A DNA stretch of 64,000 bases from Pararhizobium sp. YC-54. Its GTDB lineage: Bacteria > Pseudomonadota > Alphaproteobacteria > Rhizobiales > Rhizobiaceae. Numbering within the stretch: the stretch's first letter is position 1; each line of letters opens with the position of its first letter. The position numbers and the translations under genes are program-made. The stretch is from positions 1 to 64,000 of the forward strand of contig NZ_JAOYTH010000022.1 in assembly GCF_025847205.1 (NCBI RefSeq). The letters are read 5' to 3'. Below are positions 1 through 8,627 of this stretch, one piece after another. The notes under the pieces are model-generated. The model did no database searches, was not told where the DNA came from, and saw only the letters and a program-made list of their open reading frames with translations.

Positions 1-2
1 CT

Positions 3-743
3 TTGCAGATGATGGACCCTGTCGAATGTACCAAATTGCTGGAAGCGGAAGCGAAGACCAGCGCGGAATTCAACGAGTGTTGCCCTTTTTCCAGCCCAAA
101 CCCAATCGGCGTAGGTCGGCAGAGCTCATCCTATCCATTGCCGTGGCTCGTACAGACGTGGATCGAGGGACATCCTGCTACGCCGAATGGACAAAGCAGC
201 TCATCTGCTTTCGCGCTCGACCTTGTCCGGCTGATCAAGTCGCTCCGCGCGGTAGAATTGAACGGACGGACATTCGACGGCCAGGGCCGGGGCGGAAATC
301 TGCCCGATCATGACAACTGGATGGAGGTGTGCTTCTCGAGAAGCCAACACCTTCTTGATGTGGAGCGCCTACGACGCATGTGGGCAAGCCTTCGCGAACT
401 GCGATCCCCAAAGTACGAAGTGATGAGCCACAAAGACCTCATTCCGGCAAATCTTTTGGTACGGGGCGAGCGTTTAGTCGGAGTGCTCGACACTGGCGGT
501 TTTGGCCCTGCCGATCCGTCGCTTGATCTCGTGGCCGGGTGGCATTTATCCGATCGGGAAAACCGAGCCATCTTCCGCGAAGCCCTGCAAATAGATGACC
601 TTGAATGGCGTCGTGGCGCGGCTTGGGCATTCCTGCAAGCGATGGGTTTAGTTTGGTATTATAAGGAAACGAACCCGATCATGAGCGGGCTAGGCCGAAG
701 CACGATTTCCCGTCTCCTCGAGGATCACTACGAATTGGTTTAG
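3..743 (+). CDS. Aminoglycoside phosphotransferase-family protein, 5' end outside window
   Basis: The reading frame is open from the left edge and the first codon in view is a TTG without a convincing ribosome binding site, so the gene probably begins upstream. The C-terminal half carries the APH/choline-kinase catalytic signature: a Brenner loop HKDLIPANLL around residue 143 (catalytic Asp, Mg-binding Asn) followed by GVLDTGGFGPADPSLDL with the Mg-binding Asp. These enzymes transfer phosphate from ATP to small hydroxylated substrates; the substrate cannot be read from the sequence and antibiotic resistance should not be assumed. The N-terminal ATP-binding lobe is not in view. It is unrelated in orientation to the leftward operon that follows. 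Confidence 0.75.
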   Translation: MQMMDPVECTKLLEAEAKTSAEFNECCPFSSPNPIGVGRQSSSYPLPWLVQTWIEGHPATPNGQSSSSAFALDLVRLIKSLRAVELNGRTFDGQGRGGNLPDHDNWMEVCFSRSQHLLDVERLRRMWASLRELRSPKYEVMSHKDLIPANLLVRGERLVGVLDTGGFGPADPSLDLVAGWHLSDRENRAIFREALQIDDLEWRRGAAWAFLQAMGLVWYYKETNPIMSGLGRSTISRLLEDHYELV

Positions 744-980
744 TGCGCGATTCCGGCGACCGCTCACAAATTTGTAATCGTGAAACCTACCGTTCTGCCC
801 CCCCACCAACAGGGACGTTGCAACGACAAAAGCTGACCGGCGGCTTTTAGGATTATTGCCCAAGCTGTCCGAACGACCAACATGAGGGCGCATCTCGGAC
901 GTGATCCCCGCTCGTAATGATGTACGTGCTGCAAAGTCTCGGTCGCCATAAAACGCTGAAGCCTCGGCAGCGAGCTGCCG

Positions 981-1736
981 CTAGGCAACAGCTTGCGCCC
1001 CGGTAATCTCGACAAGCGATCCACACATGAAGGCTGCCTCTTCGGATGCCAGGAAAGCAACGAGGGCGGCGACTTCCTCCGGCTTGCCGATGCGGCCGAA
1101 CGGCACGAGCTTGTCGAGATCGGCAATCGTCCGTCCGGATCTTGTGACGCCTGCTTCCAGCATGGGCGTGTGGATCTCGCCGGGGCACACCGCATTGACG
1201 CGGATCTTGTCTGGGGCGTAATCGCGGGCGAGGTTCTGGGTAAACGCGGCGACGGCGGCCTTCGTGGTGTTGTAGGCGATGTGGTTCGGCGCCGGATAGA
1301 GACCCCATTGCGAAGCCGTATTGACGATTGCGCCACCGCCAGCGGATATCATGTGGGGAATGGTCGCCCGGCAGAGGTGGAACATCGCATCGAGGTTGAC
1401 GGTGAAGCTGATGTCCCAGTCCTCGTCGGAGAGCGACAGGAGATTTCCGCGCCTGTTGATGCCTGCATTGTTAACGAGAACATCGATACGGCCCTTCAGG
1501 CCGAAAGCTTCCTCGATCAAACGGAAACAGGCTTCCTTCTTCGAAATATCCGCCGAAATTGCCGCAGCCGCACCACCTTCCGCCTCGATGCCACTGACAA
1601 CCTGCACTGCTGCTTCCGCACTCACATCGGTGACGACGACGAGTGCGCCTTCGGCAGCCAACCGGCGGGCAATCGCCGACCCTATGCCGCCGCCGGCTCC
1701 CGTGACGATGGCAACCTTGTTCTCAAACCGCTTCAT
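981..1736 (-). CDS. SDR-family oxidoreductase (3-oxoacyl-ACP reductase-like)
   Basis: Classical short-chain dehydrogenase of 251 residues. It has the nucleotide-binding TGAGGGIG near residue 12, NNAG near 90, and a catalytic Ser-Tyr-Lys set (TASQWG, then YNTTK). Acidic residues after beta-2 (VTD) suggest NAD(H) preference. The ATG follows an AGAGGAAA ribosome binding site. It is the last gene of the long leftward catabolic operon, 15 bp after a second SDR. The substrate is unknown; in this context it probably oxidises or reduces a hydroxy or keto intermediate. SDR naming by similarity is unreliable, so only the fold and cofactor family are firm. Confidence 0.88.
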   Translation of the reverse strand: MKRFENKVAIVTGAGGGIGSAIARRLAAEGALVVVTDVSAEAAVQVVSGIEAEGGAAAAISADISKKEACFRLIEEAFGLKGRIDVLVNNAGINRRGNLLSLSDEDWDISFTVNLDAMFHLCRATIPHMISAGGGAIVNTASQWGLYPAPNHIAYNTTKAAVAAFTQNLARDYAPDKIRVNAVCPGEIHTPMLEAGVTRSGRTIADLDKLVPFGRIGKPEEVAALVAFLASEEAAFMCGSLVEITGAQAVA

Positions 1737-1751
1737 GACAATTTCCTCTGT

Positions 1752-2510
1752 TTATCGAATGTAGCTTCCGCCGTTGACGTCAAGCGTTGCCCCGTTCAGG
1801 GATGCCTGCGTCGGGCGCAGTACAAATGCGACGAGTTCCGCCACCTCCTCCGGGCTGGCCATGTCCCCAATGGGGATATCGGCCACAGCCGCGGCCTTGC
1901 CCTGCGTGGCGATGAACTCTTCCGCCATATCGGTGCGGACCCAGCCCGGCGCGATTGCAACGGCCGTAATCCCATCTGCGCCGAAGCTGCGGGCGATCGA
2001 TTTAGTTACGTTGACGAGTGCCGCCTTGCTCGCACCATAGGGCATCGCATCCGCCGCATAACCGCGCTGTCCGGCGCGGCTCGCCATGTTGACGATCCGG
2101 CCGCCACCATGCGCCTTGAAATGGCGGATCGCCTCCTTGCAGAGATCGGCCGCGGCGAAGAAGTTGATCTGGAATTCCTTCTGCCAGGCGGCTTTCCAGT
2201 CGTCCGGAGACGATTCTATGGAAATTTCGGTGCGGATGCCTGCATTGTTGACAAGACCATGCACCCGTCCGGCGGCATCGACAGCCTTTTGCCAAAGCTG
2301 GAAGGCACCTTCGGGGGCAGAAAGGTCTGCCTGCACGATGAAGCCACGTCGGCCGATGCGGGACAGCAATGTTTCCGCTCCATTCCGGTCACGACCGTAA
2401 TGGATGATAGGTCTGGCGCCTTCAAATGCCAGGCGTTCCACAATGGCGGCACCGATACCGCCTGAGGCACCGGTGACAAGGATAGACTGTCCATCGAGCG
2501 ATTGGCTCAT
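1752..2510 (-). CDS. SDR-family oxidoreductase
   Basis: Second classical SDR of the operon, 252 residues. Visible motifs are TGASGGIG near residue 13, NNAG near 89 and SRAGQRG...YGASK for the catalytic Ser/Tyr/Lys. It starts 9 bp downstream of the proline racemase-family gene and is followed 15 bp later by another SDR, so the three are almost certainly cotranscribed. The two SDRs are clearly diverged from one another and are unlikely to be simple duplicates with the same substrate. Such SDRs are not part of the core four-step hydroxyproline route, which suggests the operon handles an additional substrate or stereoisomer. Confidence 0.87.
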   Translation of the reverse strand: MSQSLDGQSILVTGASGGIGAAIVERLAFEGARPIIHYGRDRNGAETLLSRIGRRGFIVQADLSAPEGAFQLWQKAVDAAGRVHGLVNNAGIRTEISIESSPDDWKAAWQKEFQINFFAAADLCKEAIRHFKAHGGGRIVNMASRAGQRGYAADAMPYGASKAALVNVTKSIARSFGADGITAVAIAPGWVRTDMAEEFIATQGKAAAVADIPIGDMASPEEVAELVAFVLRPTQASLNGATLDVNGGSYIR

Positions 2511-2519
2511 GTGTTCACT

Positions 2520-3554
2520 TCACTTCAGAAGGCTGACCTGCGGCCCCCAGGTATCGGAAAGCGCAAATCCCTGCGCAAACGGGTCGTCATCCGACAGGCG
2601 CAACTCAGTACGGCCGTAGACATAGCCACGGCCGGTTATCCTCGGCAAAATGGCTCGTCTTCCCGCGACGTCGATCTCACCGATCGCTTCAGCCAGAAAT
2701 TCTCCCCCGATGATGGAGCGCGATATGCGTTTGTCACCAACGGTTACAAAACCACGGGCGTAGAGCGTCGCCAGGTTGGCCGAACTACCCGTACCACAAG
2801 GAGACCGATCGACCCGCCCCGGCTGCAACGTCGTGCAGGTCCGGATCGCGCCATCCGGCTCCAGATCGCGAAACATGACATAGGCAATCTCGTTGACGCC
2901 CGGCAATGTAGGATGCTCGATCACGATCTTGTCCGCCAGAAGACGTTTGAGCTCGATACCGGCTTCCGCAAGCGCGCGTGCGTTTGTCGGGTCGATGCAA
3001 AGCCCGATCTGCCCCACATCCACCAGCGCGTAATAGACGCCGCCGAAGGCCACATCGACCTTGATCCGCCCCCAGAGCGGGGTATCGATTTCGTGGTCGA
3101 GAAGCTCGGCAAAGCTCGGCACATTGTCGAGACTGACGGCGAGGCAGCGCCCGTTCTCGCAACGCGCGCGGGCGACGACCAGTCCGGCCGGCGTATCCAG
3201 TCGAACCGTCGTTCCCGGTTCCTGCAAGGGAACACGCCCGCTTTCGAGAAGCGCCGTCACGACGCAGATGCAATTGCTACCCGACATCGGATGCGCCCGG
3301 TCCGCCTGTAGCACGATAAAGCCGGCATCGGCATCGGGACGGGTTGGCCGGACCAGCAGGTTCACCGACATGGCGACGTTTGCGCGCGGTTCGAAGGTGA
3401 CGAAGCGGCGCAGGCTATCGTCGACCGTGTTGATGTGGTTCATCTTGTCGAGCATCGTTGCGCCGGGAATGTCCGGAGCACCGCTGACGAGCACATGCCC
3501 AAGCTCGCCCTGGCAGTGGACAAGAAGCAGTTCGAGGGATCTTTCGAAACGCAT
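2520..3554 (-). CDS. Proline racemase superfamily enzyme (hydroxyproline 2-epimerase or 3-hydroxyproline dehydratase)
   Basis: 344 residues when started at the ATG at 3554, 5 bp after the aldehyde dehydrogenase stop; the upstream in-frame extension overlaps that gene and is unlikely. The family signature is complete: the first active-site loop reads MSGSN with Ser91 where proline racemase has Cys (MCGH), and the second reads SPCGTG with Cys253. Family members epimerise 4-hydroxy-L-proline to the D form, racemise proline, or dehydrate trans-3-hydroxy-L-proline. Cys/Cys is usual for racemases and epimerases, Thr/Cys for dehydratases; Ser/Cys is less easy to assign. The aldolase, FAD dehydrogenase and aldehyde dehydrogenase beside it favour the epimerase role. 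Confidence 0.88.
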   Translation of the reverse strand: MRFERSLELLLVHCQGELGHVLVSGAPDIPGATMLDKMNHINTVDDSLRRFVTFEPRANVAMSVNLLVRPTRPDADAGFIVLQADRAHPMSGSNCICVVTALLESGRVPLQEPGTTVRLDTPAGLVVARARCENGRCLAVSLDNVPSFAELLDHEIDTPLWGRIKVDVAFGGVYYALVDVGQIGLCIDPTNARALAEAGIELKRLLADKIVIEHPTLPGVNEIAYVMFRDLEPDGAIRTCTTLQPGRVDRSPCGTGSSANLATLYARGFVTVGDKRISRSIIGGEFLAEAIGEIDVAGRRAILPRITGRGYVYGRTELRLSDDDPFAQGFALSDTWGPQVSLLK

Positions 3555-3559
3555 ATCGT

Positions 3560-5035
3560 TCACTTGATGTACCAGCCCCAGGGCTTGTCGGTGACGTATT
3601 TGGTGATCTGCTTCGTTTCGAGGTAATTTTCGAGCCCCCAACGCCCAAGTTCGCGACCGATGCCGGATTCCTTGTATCCGCCCCAAGGCGCTTCGGTGAA
3701 GGTTGGCTGCGAGCAATTGATCCAGACGATGCCGGCGCGGAAGGCCGCGGCGACCCGCTCGGCACGAACATCATCCTTGGACATCACCGCCGCAGCGAGC
3801 CCGAAGCGGCTGTCATTGGCAAGCTCGATTGCCTCTTCCTCCGTCCTGAAGGGCCTGATGCAGACGACCGGCCCGAAAATTTCCTCGACCCATGCGTCGC
3901 TGTCGAGAGGAACATCAATCAGCACTGCCGGTCGAAGGTAGTAGCCCCTGTCGAATCCTTCCGGACGTATCCCGCCGCAGGCGACCGTCGCTCCGGCTTT
4001 GCGTGCACCCTCGATCGCTGCGAGAACCTGTTCGTACTGGCGTTTTGAAACCAGCGGCCCCAGCAGGACGCCCTCGTCGAGGCCATTGCCGATCGTGATC
4101 TTGTCGGTCTCCTCGACGAGGCGCGCGAGCAGGCGCTCGTAGATGGTCTCTTGCACGAGAACGCGGGATGTCGCCGAGCAGACCTGACCCTGGTTCCAGA
4201 AGATACCGAACATGATCCATTCGACGGCTTCATCGATATCAGCATCTTCGAAGACGACGAAGGGCGACTTGCCGCCGAGCTCGAGGCTGACCCGCTTGAT
4301 GTCACGGGCGGCCGCGGCCATGATCTTCGAGCCGATCGGCCCTGATCCTGTAAAGGCCAGCTTGTCGATCCCCTTGTGATCGATGATCGCCTGGCCAGCC
4401 ACGGAACCGGCGCCGGTCAGAATATTCAATACCCCTGCAGGCAAGCCGACGTTATCGGCGATGGCGGCCAGCTCAAGCGCCGTCAGCGACGTTTGTTCAG
4501 CGGGTTTAAGAACGACGGTGCAGCCAGCCGCAAGCGCCGGCGCGACCTTCCAGGCGGCCATCAGCAGCGGATAGTTCCAGGGAATGATGGCTCCCGCCAC
4601 GCCGATCGGCTCCTTCACTGCCTTGGACGTGAACCGGTCGTCGGCGAGGACAATGCACTCTTCCGGATTGCTATCGAGCTGCTCGGCAAGGCCCGCGTAG
4701 AAATCAAAACATCCTGCAGCATCCGCAACATCCCAGTCCGCTTCTGGAAAAGGCTTGCCATTGTCGAGAACTTCCAACCGCGCGATATCCGACCGGCGCG
4801 CCCGGATGCCGTCCGCAATCGCGCGCAGATGGGTCGCACGCTGGGCACCGGACAGCTTCGGCCAGCCATCCTTGTCGAAGGCACGGCGGGCGGCCTTGAC
4901 GGCCAGATTGACGTCTTCCTCGGTCGCGGCGGCAATCGTTTGGATGACCTCCTCGGTCGCAGGGTTGATGACCTCGGTGCTGCCACCCCTGACGGGCTTG
5001 ACCCATCTGCCATCGATGTAGAGTTCGTTTCGCAT
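3560..5035 (-). CDS. NAD(P)-dependent aldehyde dehydrogenase
   Basis: Full-length ALDH-superfamily protein of 491 residues. Conserved sites are PWNYPL (Asn154, oxyanion), KPAEQTSLTAL near 178, FTGSGPIGS near 229, catalytic base Glu252 in LELGGKSP, and the nucleophile Cys286 in NQGQVCSATS. Overall it reads like the betaine/aminoaldehyde group. In this operon the natural job would be oxidation of 2-oxoglutarate semialdehyde to 2-oxoglutarate, the last step of hydroxyproline breakdown; that is inferred from context, not from the sequence. It sits between the FAD dehydrogenase (34 bp upstream) and the epimerase-family gene (5 bp downstream). Confidence 0.92.
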   Translation of the reverse strand: MRNELYIDGRWVKPVRGGSTEVINPATEEVIQTIAAATEEDVNLAVKAARRAFDKDGWPKLSGAQRATHLRAIADGIRARRSDIARLEVLDNGKPFPEADWDVADAAGCFDFYAGLAEQLDSNPEECIVLADDRFTSKAVKEPIGVAGAIIPWNYPLLMAAWKVAPALAAGCTVVLKPAEQTSLTALELAAIADNVGLPAGVLNILTGAGSVAGQAIIDHKGIDKLAFTGSGPIGSKIMAAAARDIKRVSLELGGKSPFVVFEDADIDEAVEWIMFGIFWNQGQVCSATSRVLVQETIYERLLARLVEETDKITIGNGLDEGVLLGPLVSKRQYEQVLAAIEGARKAGATVACGGIRPEGFDRGYYLRPAVLIDVPLDSDAWVEEIFGPVVCIRPFRTEEEAIELANDSRFGLAAAVMSKDDVRAERVAAAFRAGIVWINCSQPTFTEAPWGGYKESGIGRELGRWGLENYLETKQITKYVTDKPWGWYIK

Positions 5036-5069
5036 TGCCGTTTTCCTTCCTGTCGAGCGTGGCGTCGGG

Positions 5070-6308
5070 TTAGAACCGGTCGACGCGATAGGGTTTCATG
5101 TCGATGGGCGGCGTAGCGCCCGTGATGAGATCGGCCATCAGACGCGCGGTGGTCGCGCCATATGTCAGGCCGAGATGTCCGTGACCAGTGGCGTACCAGA
5201 CGTTCTTCCGCTTTGCAGACAGGCCCATGACCGGAACGGTGTCCGGCATGGCCGGGCGATGCCCCATCCATTCGGTCGTATTCTCCACCTTCAGTTGAGG
5301 CAGTGCCTCCCGCGCCCGCTTCACCAGAACTTTGGAGCGTCTGTAGTCTGGCGCAGCATCGAGGCCGGCCATTTCGACCGTGCCGCCGACGCGGATGCCG
5401 CCGGCCGTTGGCGTTACCATGAAGGCCCGTGCCGGCCAGATCATCGAATGGCGTATCGAAAGACCAGGCGCCATTATCTGCGTGTGATAGCCGCGCTCCG
5501 TTTCGAGCGGGATCGGTTCCTGCAGCATTGCCGAGAGGCGTGCGGTGAAAGCTCCGGCCGCCAGGACCACCGAGCCGGCCTCAAGCCGGCGGCCATCTGC
5601 GAGACGCACGCCTGTAACGCTGGAATCGTCGTGGTCGAAGCCGACCACATCTGCCTGCTGGATAACCCCACCAAGCTCCTGGAATCTTTCAGACAGCCGC
5701 AAAACAAGCTTGTAAGGATCGGAAATCGACCGGTTGTCGGGAAAGAGGAGTGCCTTGCTGATCTTCGTCGTCAGGGCGGGTTCGAGATCACGGATGGCAT
5801 TGCCACCGAGGATTTCGTAGCGGAAGCCGAAACGATCCAGTATCTCGACATGATCCCGGTCCGCGTGGAATTCCGCCTCATCGGCGTAAACGCTCAGGCA
5901 GCCTTCTGTGCTGAGCATATCCTGAAGACCCGTCGTATTCAGGAGATCGTCGAGATCCTCGTAAACCCGTGCGCACAGGGCGGCCCCGGCAGCTTCTAGC
6001 GCCCTGAGCTTCGACGGGCGGCTGGCGTCGAGAAAACGCAGAAACCAGGGGATCAGGCGGGGCATGTAGGAGGGGCGGATACGCACCGGGCCCTCCGGAT
6101 CAAGCAGCCATTTCGGCATTTGCGCCCAGATTCCCGGCCGGGAGGCCGGCATGAATTCCGTGACCGCGATGCTGGCCATGTTGCCATAGGACGCGCCTCG
6201 CCCCGGCCCGGCTCTGTCGACCAGCACGACGGACTGGCCGCGCCGCTGCAGCTCGTAGGCAATGGCCGTACCGATGATGCCGGCTCCGACGACGACGATG
6301 GGAGACAC
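5070..6308 (-). CDS. FAD-dependent D-amino acid dehydrogenase (DadA/hydroxyproline dehydrogenase-like)
   Basis: 412-residue FAD oxidoreductase of the DAO fold. The dinucleotide-binding motif GAGIIGTAIAYEL begins at residue 8, and the C-terminal FAD-contacting segment GHGHLGLTYGATTA lies near 375. The start codon is GTG behind a GAGGAAAAG ribosome binding site. Length and motifs match D-amino acid dehydrogenases that pass electrons to the respiratory chain. With an epimerase-family gene and a DapA-type deaminase beside it, the likely reaction is oxidation of cis-4-hydroxy-D-proline to the pyrroline carboxylate. D-proline or another D-amino acid cannot be excluded. Confidence 0.88.
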   Translation of the reverse strand: MSPIVVVGAGIIGTAIAYELQRRGQSVVLVDRAGPGRGASYGNMASIAVTEFMPASRPGIWAQMPKWLLDPEGPVRIRPSYMPRLIPWFLRFLDASRPSKLRALEAAGAALCARVYEDLDDLLNTTGLQDMLSTEGCLSVYADEAEFHADRDHVEILDRFGFRYEILGGNAIRDLEPALTTKISKALLFPDNRSISDPYKLVLRLSERFQELGGVIQQADVVGFDHDDSSVTGVRLADGRRLEAGSVVLAAGAFTARLSAMLQEPIPLETERGYHTQIMAPGLSIRHSMIWPARAFMVTPTAGGIRVGGTVEMAGLDAAPDYRRSKVLVKRAREALPQLKVENTTEWMGHRPAMPDTVPVMGLSAKRKNVWYATGHGHLGLTYGATTARLMADLITGATPPIDMKPYRVDRF

Positions 6309-6370
6309 TTCTTTTCCTCAGGCTCAAGAGACGTAAATCGGGGCGCACGCGCGCCGCGCCATGGCAAGGA

Positions 6371-7249
6371 CTACCAGTTCAGGATGGGCTGCATGGCTGC
6401 GGTGAATTCCGCCTTCTCGTCAGTGGTCAGTTCGCCAAGCGGAGCCCGGCAAATGCCGACTGGAAGCCCCTGCAGTTCGCAGCCATACTTGACCTTCTGA
6501 ACGAACTTGCCGCTCTCCAGGATGTTCATGGCACGATAGAGAACCACCATCTTCTCGCGCGCCTGGGCAAGGTCGCCCGAGCGGAAGGTGCGGTCGAGAT
6601 CGACGCAGGCCTTCGCCATGCAGTTCGCCGGTCCGCAGATCCAGGCGTCGGCACCCCAGAACATGAAATCGAGCGCGATATCGTCGGAACCGGAGATCAG
6701 ATCGATCCGCCCCTTGTAGCGGGCATGGATATCGATCGCCCGCTGAAGCGAGCCGGAGCTCTCCTTGATGCCGAGGACGCGCGGATCGTCGGCCAGCGCG
6801 TCGAGGATATCGAAACCGATCTCGACACCATCCTTGTAGGGATAGCTGTAAAGGACGAGGTTGATGTCGGATTCCGTCAGCACTTTCTGGAAATGCGCCA
6901 GCAGCTCTTCCTGGGTCGGACGGGTGTAAAACGGCGTGGCGAGGAGGACGGTGTCATAGCCGATTTCCTTGGCGCGCAAGGTATTCTCGATGACCTCGCG
7001 GGTCGCCGGCGCATTCGTACCGGCGATCAGGGCTTCGCCCGCGTTGGCGAAATCCTTGACGAATTTCAGTACCTCATCCCGCTCCGCATTGGTAAGCGCG
7101 GAATATTCGCCGGTCGATCCCATCGGCACCCAGCCTGTCACGCCCGCAGCGCGCAGGGCGGTCAGATGTTTTTCATAGGCCTTGAAATCGACTTTGCCGT
7201 TCGCGTCGAAAGGGGTGATGAGCGCGGGCATGACGCCGGACAGTTTCAT
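6371..7249 (-). CDS. DapA-family lyase/deaminase (pyrroline-4-hydroxy-2-carboxylate deaminase candidate)
   Basis: 292-residue TIM-barrel protein of the dihydrodipicolinate synthase/N-acetylneuraminate lyase family. Conserved features are the GSTGEYS loop at 44-50, Tyr134 and the Schiff-base Lys162 in GIKESSG. The ATG follows a GGAGA ribosome binding site. In hydroxyproline operons a DapA homologue deaminates and dehydrates pyrroline-4-hydroxy-2-carboxylate to 2-oxoglutarate semialdehyde, the exact step needed between the FAD dehydrogenase and aldehyde dehydrogenase encoded downstream. True lysine biosynthesis is unlikely because the gene sits in an inducible-looking catabolic operon. Confidence 0.9.
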   Translation of the reverse strand: MKLSGVMPALITPFDANGKVDFKAYEKHLTALRAAGVTGWVPMGSTGEYSALTNAERDEVLKFVKDFANAGEALIAGTNAPATREVIENTLRAKEIGYDTVLLATPFYTRPTQEELLAHFQKVLTESDINLVLYSYPYKDGVEIGFDILDALADDPRVLGIKESSGSLQRAIDIHARYKGRIDLISGSDDIALDFMFWGADAWICGPANCMAKACVDLDRTFRSGDLAQAREKMVVLYRAMNILESGKFVQKVKYGCELQGLPVGICRAPLGELTTDEKAEFTAAMQPILNW

Positions 7250-7280
7250 GGGGTGTCTCCTGTCTGTGAAGCTGTTACGA

Positions 7281-7946
7281 TTAGATGGCGAGTTTCCCGA
7301 GGATCCGGGCCTCGATGACCGAGACGGCCCGTGTCAGGGGAAACGCAATGACGAAATAGATGAGGGCAACGACCGAAAGGACCTCGACCGGCCTGGCGGT
7401 ATTGTTGGAGATATTCTGACCGACGAACATCAGATCGGCCATGCCGACAGCCGAGACCAGCGCGCTCTCCTTGAATAGGCTGACGCAGTTCGACAGCAGC
7501 GTCGGAATGGCGCGAAGGACCGCCTGCGGTAGAACGACATTGACTACCTGCACGTTCCTTGGCAGCCCAAGTGCTACGCATGCGTCGAACTGCTCCGGCC
7601 CGATCGATTTCAGGCTTGCCCGAAAGGTCTCGCTGGTGATTGCTCCCATGTACAGCGTCAACGCGACGACGCCGGACGTGAAGTTGGAAAGTTCGACCCC
7701 GAGCATCAGTGGCAGGCAGAAAAAGATCCAGAACAGTTGGACCAGGACCGGCGTGCCACGAAAGAATTCCACATAGGCGCTGGAAAGCGCCCGAAGGACG
7801 ATATTGCGCGACGTGCGGGCGAGGCCGACGGCAAATCCCAGTGCGCAACCGAGCACGATGCAGATCACGGTGAGTTTCAGCGTCGTCCATAGTCCGAGCA
7901 GAAGCGCGTACTGGAATTTGGACAGGATCGAGAAATCGAGTTCCAT
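7281..7946 (-). CDS. Polar amino acid ABC transporter permease (HisM/GlnP type)
   Basis: 221-residue inner membrane permease with about five transmembrane segments and the EAA-type loop ARTSRN...YVEFFRGTPVLVQLFW near the N-terminal third, typical of PAAT-family permeases. The second signature, SIGPEQFDACVALGLPR, is the ATPase-docking loop. It starts 9 bp after the partner permease, so the two almost certainly form a heterodimeric channel with the ATPase and binding protein encoded upstream. The substrate is inferred to be hydroxyproline or a related compound from the linked enzymes. Confidence 0.93.
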   Translation of the reverse strand: MELDFSILSKFQYALLLGLWTTLKLTVICIVLGCALGFAVGLARTSRNIVLRALSSAYVEFFRGTPVLVQLFWIFFCLPLMLGVELSNFTSGVVALTLYMGAITSETFRASLKSIGPEQFDACVALGLPRNVQVVNVVLPQAVLRAIPTLLSNCVSLFKESALVSAVGMADLMFVGQNISNNTARPVEVLSVVALIYFVIAFPLTRAVSVIEARILGKLAI

Positions 7947-7955
7947 GACGTGCCC

Positions 7956-8618
7956 CTAGCTGACGAGAAGCTGCCGGCGGCGCTCGAGCAGGCCGACGAT
8001 CTGGGTTACCGGGAAAGACACCGCGAAATAGATCAGCGCGACCACGGTGAAGGTCTCGATCGGACGATAGGTCTCCGTTGCCAGGGATTTGCCTTGGTAC
8101 ATGAGATCCTGGATCGCGACGATTGCGACGAGAGCGCTCTGCTGGAAAATCACAATCCCATTGGTCAGGAGAACCGGCACCGAAGCACGAAAAGCCGTTG
8201 GAAAGACGATATGGAGAATGCGCTGGATCGGCGTCAGGCCAAGGGCGATACCGGCGTCGATCTGTTCTTTCGGCACGGCCTGGATGGATGCCCGATACGC
8301 CTCGGCATTGAAGGCCATCAGATTGAGGCCAAGAGCCAGCACGCCCATCGTGATCGGATCGAGAAAAACGTCGAACAGCATCGGCACGCAGTAGAAGATC
8401 CAAACGATCTGGACGATCGCCGGCGTGCAGCGAAAGAACTCGACGAGCAGCATGAACGGCAGCCGGACGAGCTTGAACGGGCTCATGATCAGCAGCGCCA
8501 ACCCGAAGCCGAACACGATGCCGATGACATTGGCGGCGACCGTCAGTTCAAGCGACACCCATAGGCCCTTGAGCAAGGGTGCAAGCGAGACCGCGTTGAA
8601 GTCGAATGTGTAATCCAC
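7956..8618 (-). CDS. Polar amino acid ABC transporter permease (HisQ/GlnP type)
   Basis: 220-residue permease paralogous to the next gene. It shows several hydrophobic segments, the FFRCTPAIVQIVWIF segment and the docking loop PKEQIDAGIALGLTP. The start is GTG with an AGGAGG ribosome binding site about 7 bp upstream. It lies 9 bp from both flanking transporter genes, consistent with one transcript and stoichiometric expression of the two permeases. Confidence 0.93.
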   Translation of the reverse strand: MDYTFDFNAVSLAPLLKGLWVSLELTVAANVIGIVFGFGLALLIMSPFKLVRLPFMLLVEFFRCTPAIVQIVWIFYCVPMLFDVFLDPITMGVLALGLNLMAFNAEAYRASIQAVPKEQIDAGIALGLTPIQRILHIVFPTAFRASVPVLLTNGIVIFQQSALVAIVAIQDLMYQGKSLATETYRPIETFTVVALIYFAVSFPVTQIVGLLERRRQLLVS

Positions 8619-8627
8619 CCTCGCCTC

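Noticed and set aside
1..743. Antibiotic resistance call for the first gene
   Set aside because: Only the general phosphotransferase signature is visible and many such genes have other substrates; the N-terminus is outside the window.
981..2465. Long open frame on the plus strand over the two SDR genes (993-2465)
   Set aside because: It is antisense to two clear SDR genes and has no recognisable domain; GC-rich coding DNA commonly gives such shadows.
3554..3716. N-terminal extension of the racemase-family frame to an ATG at 3716
   Set aside because: It would overlap the aldehyde dehydrogenase gene by more than 150 bp and shows no family homology; the ATG at 3554 matches the normal start.
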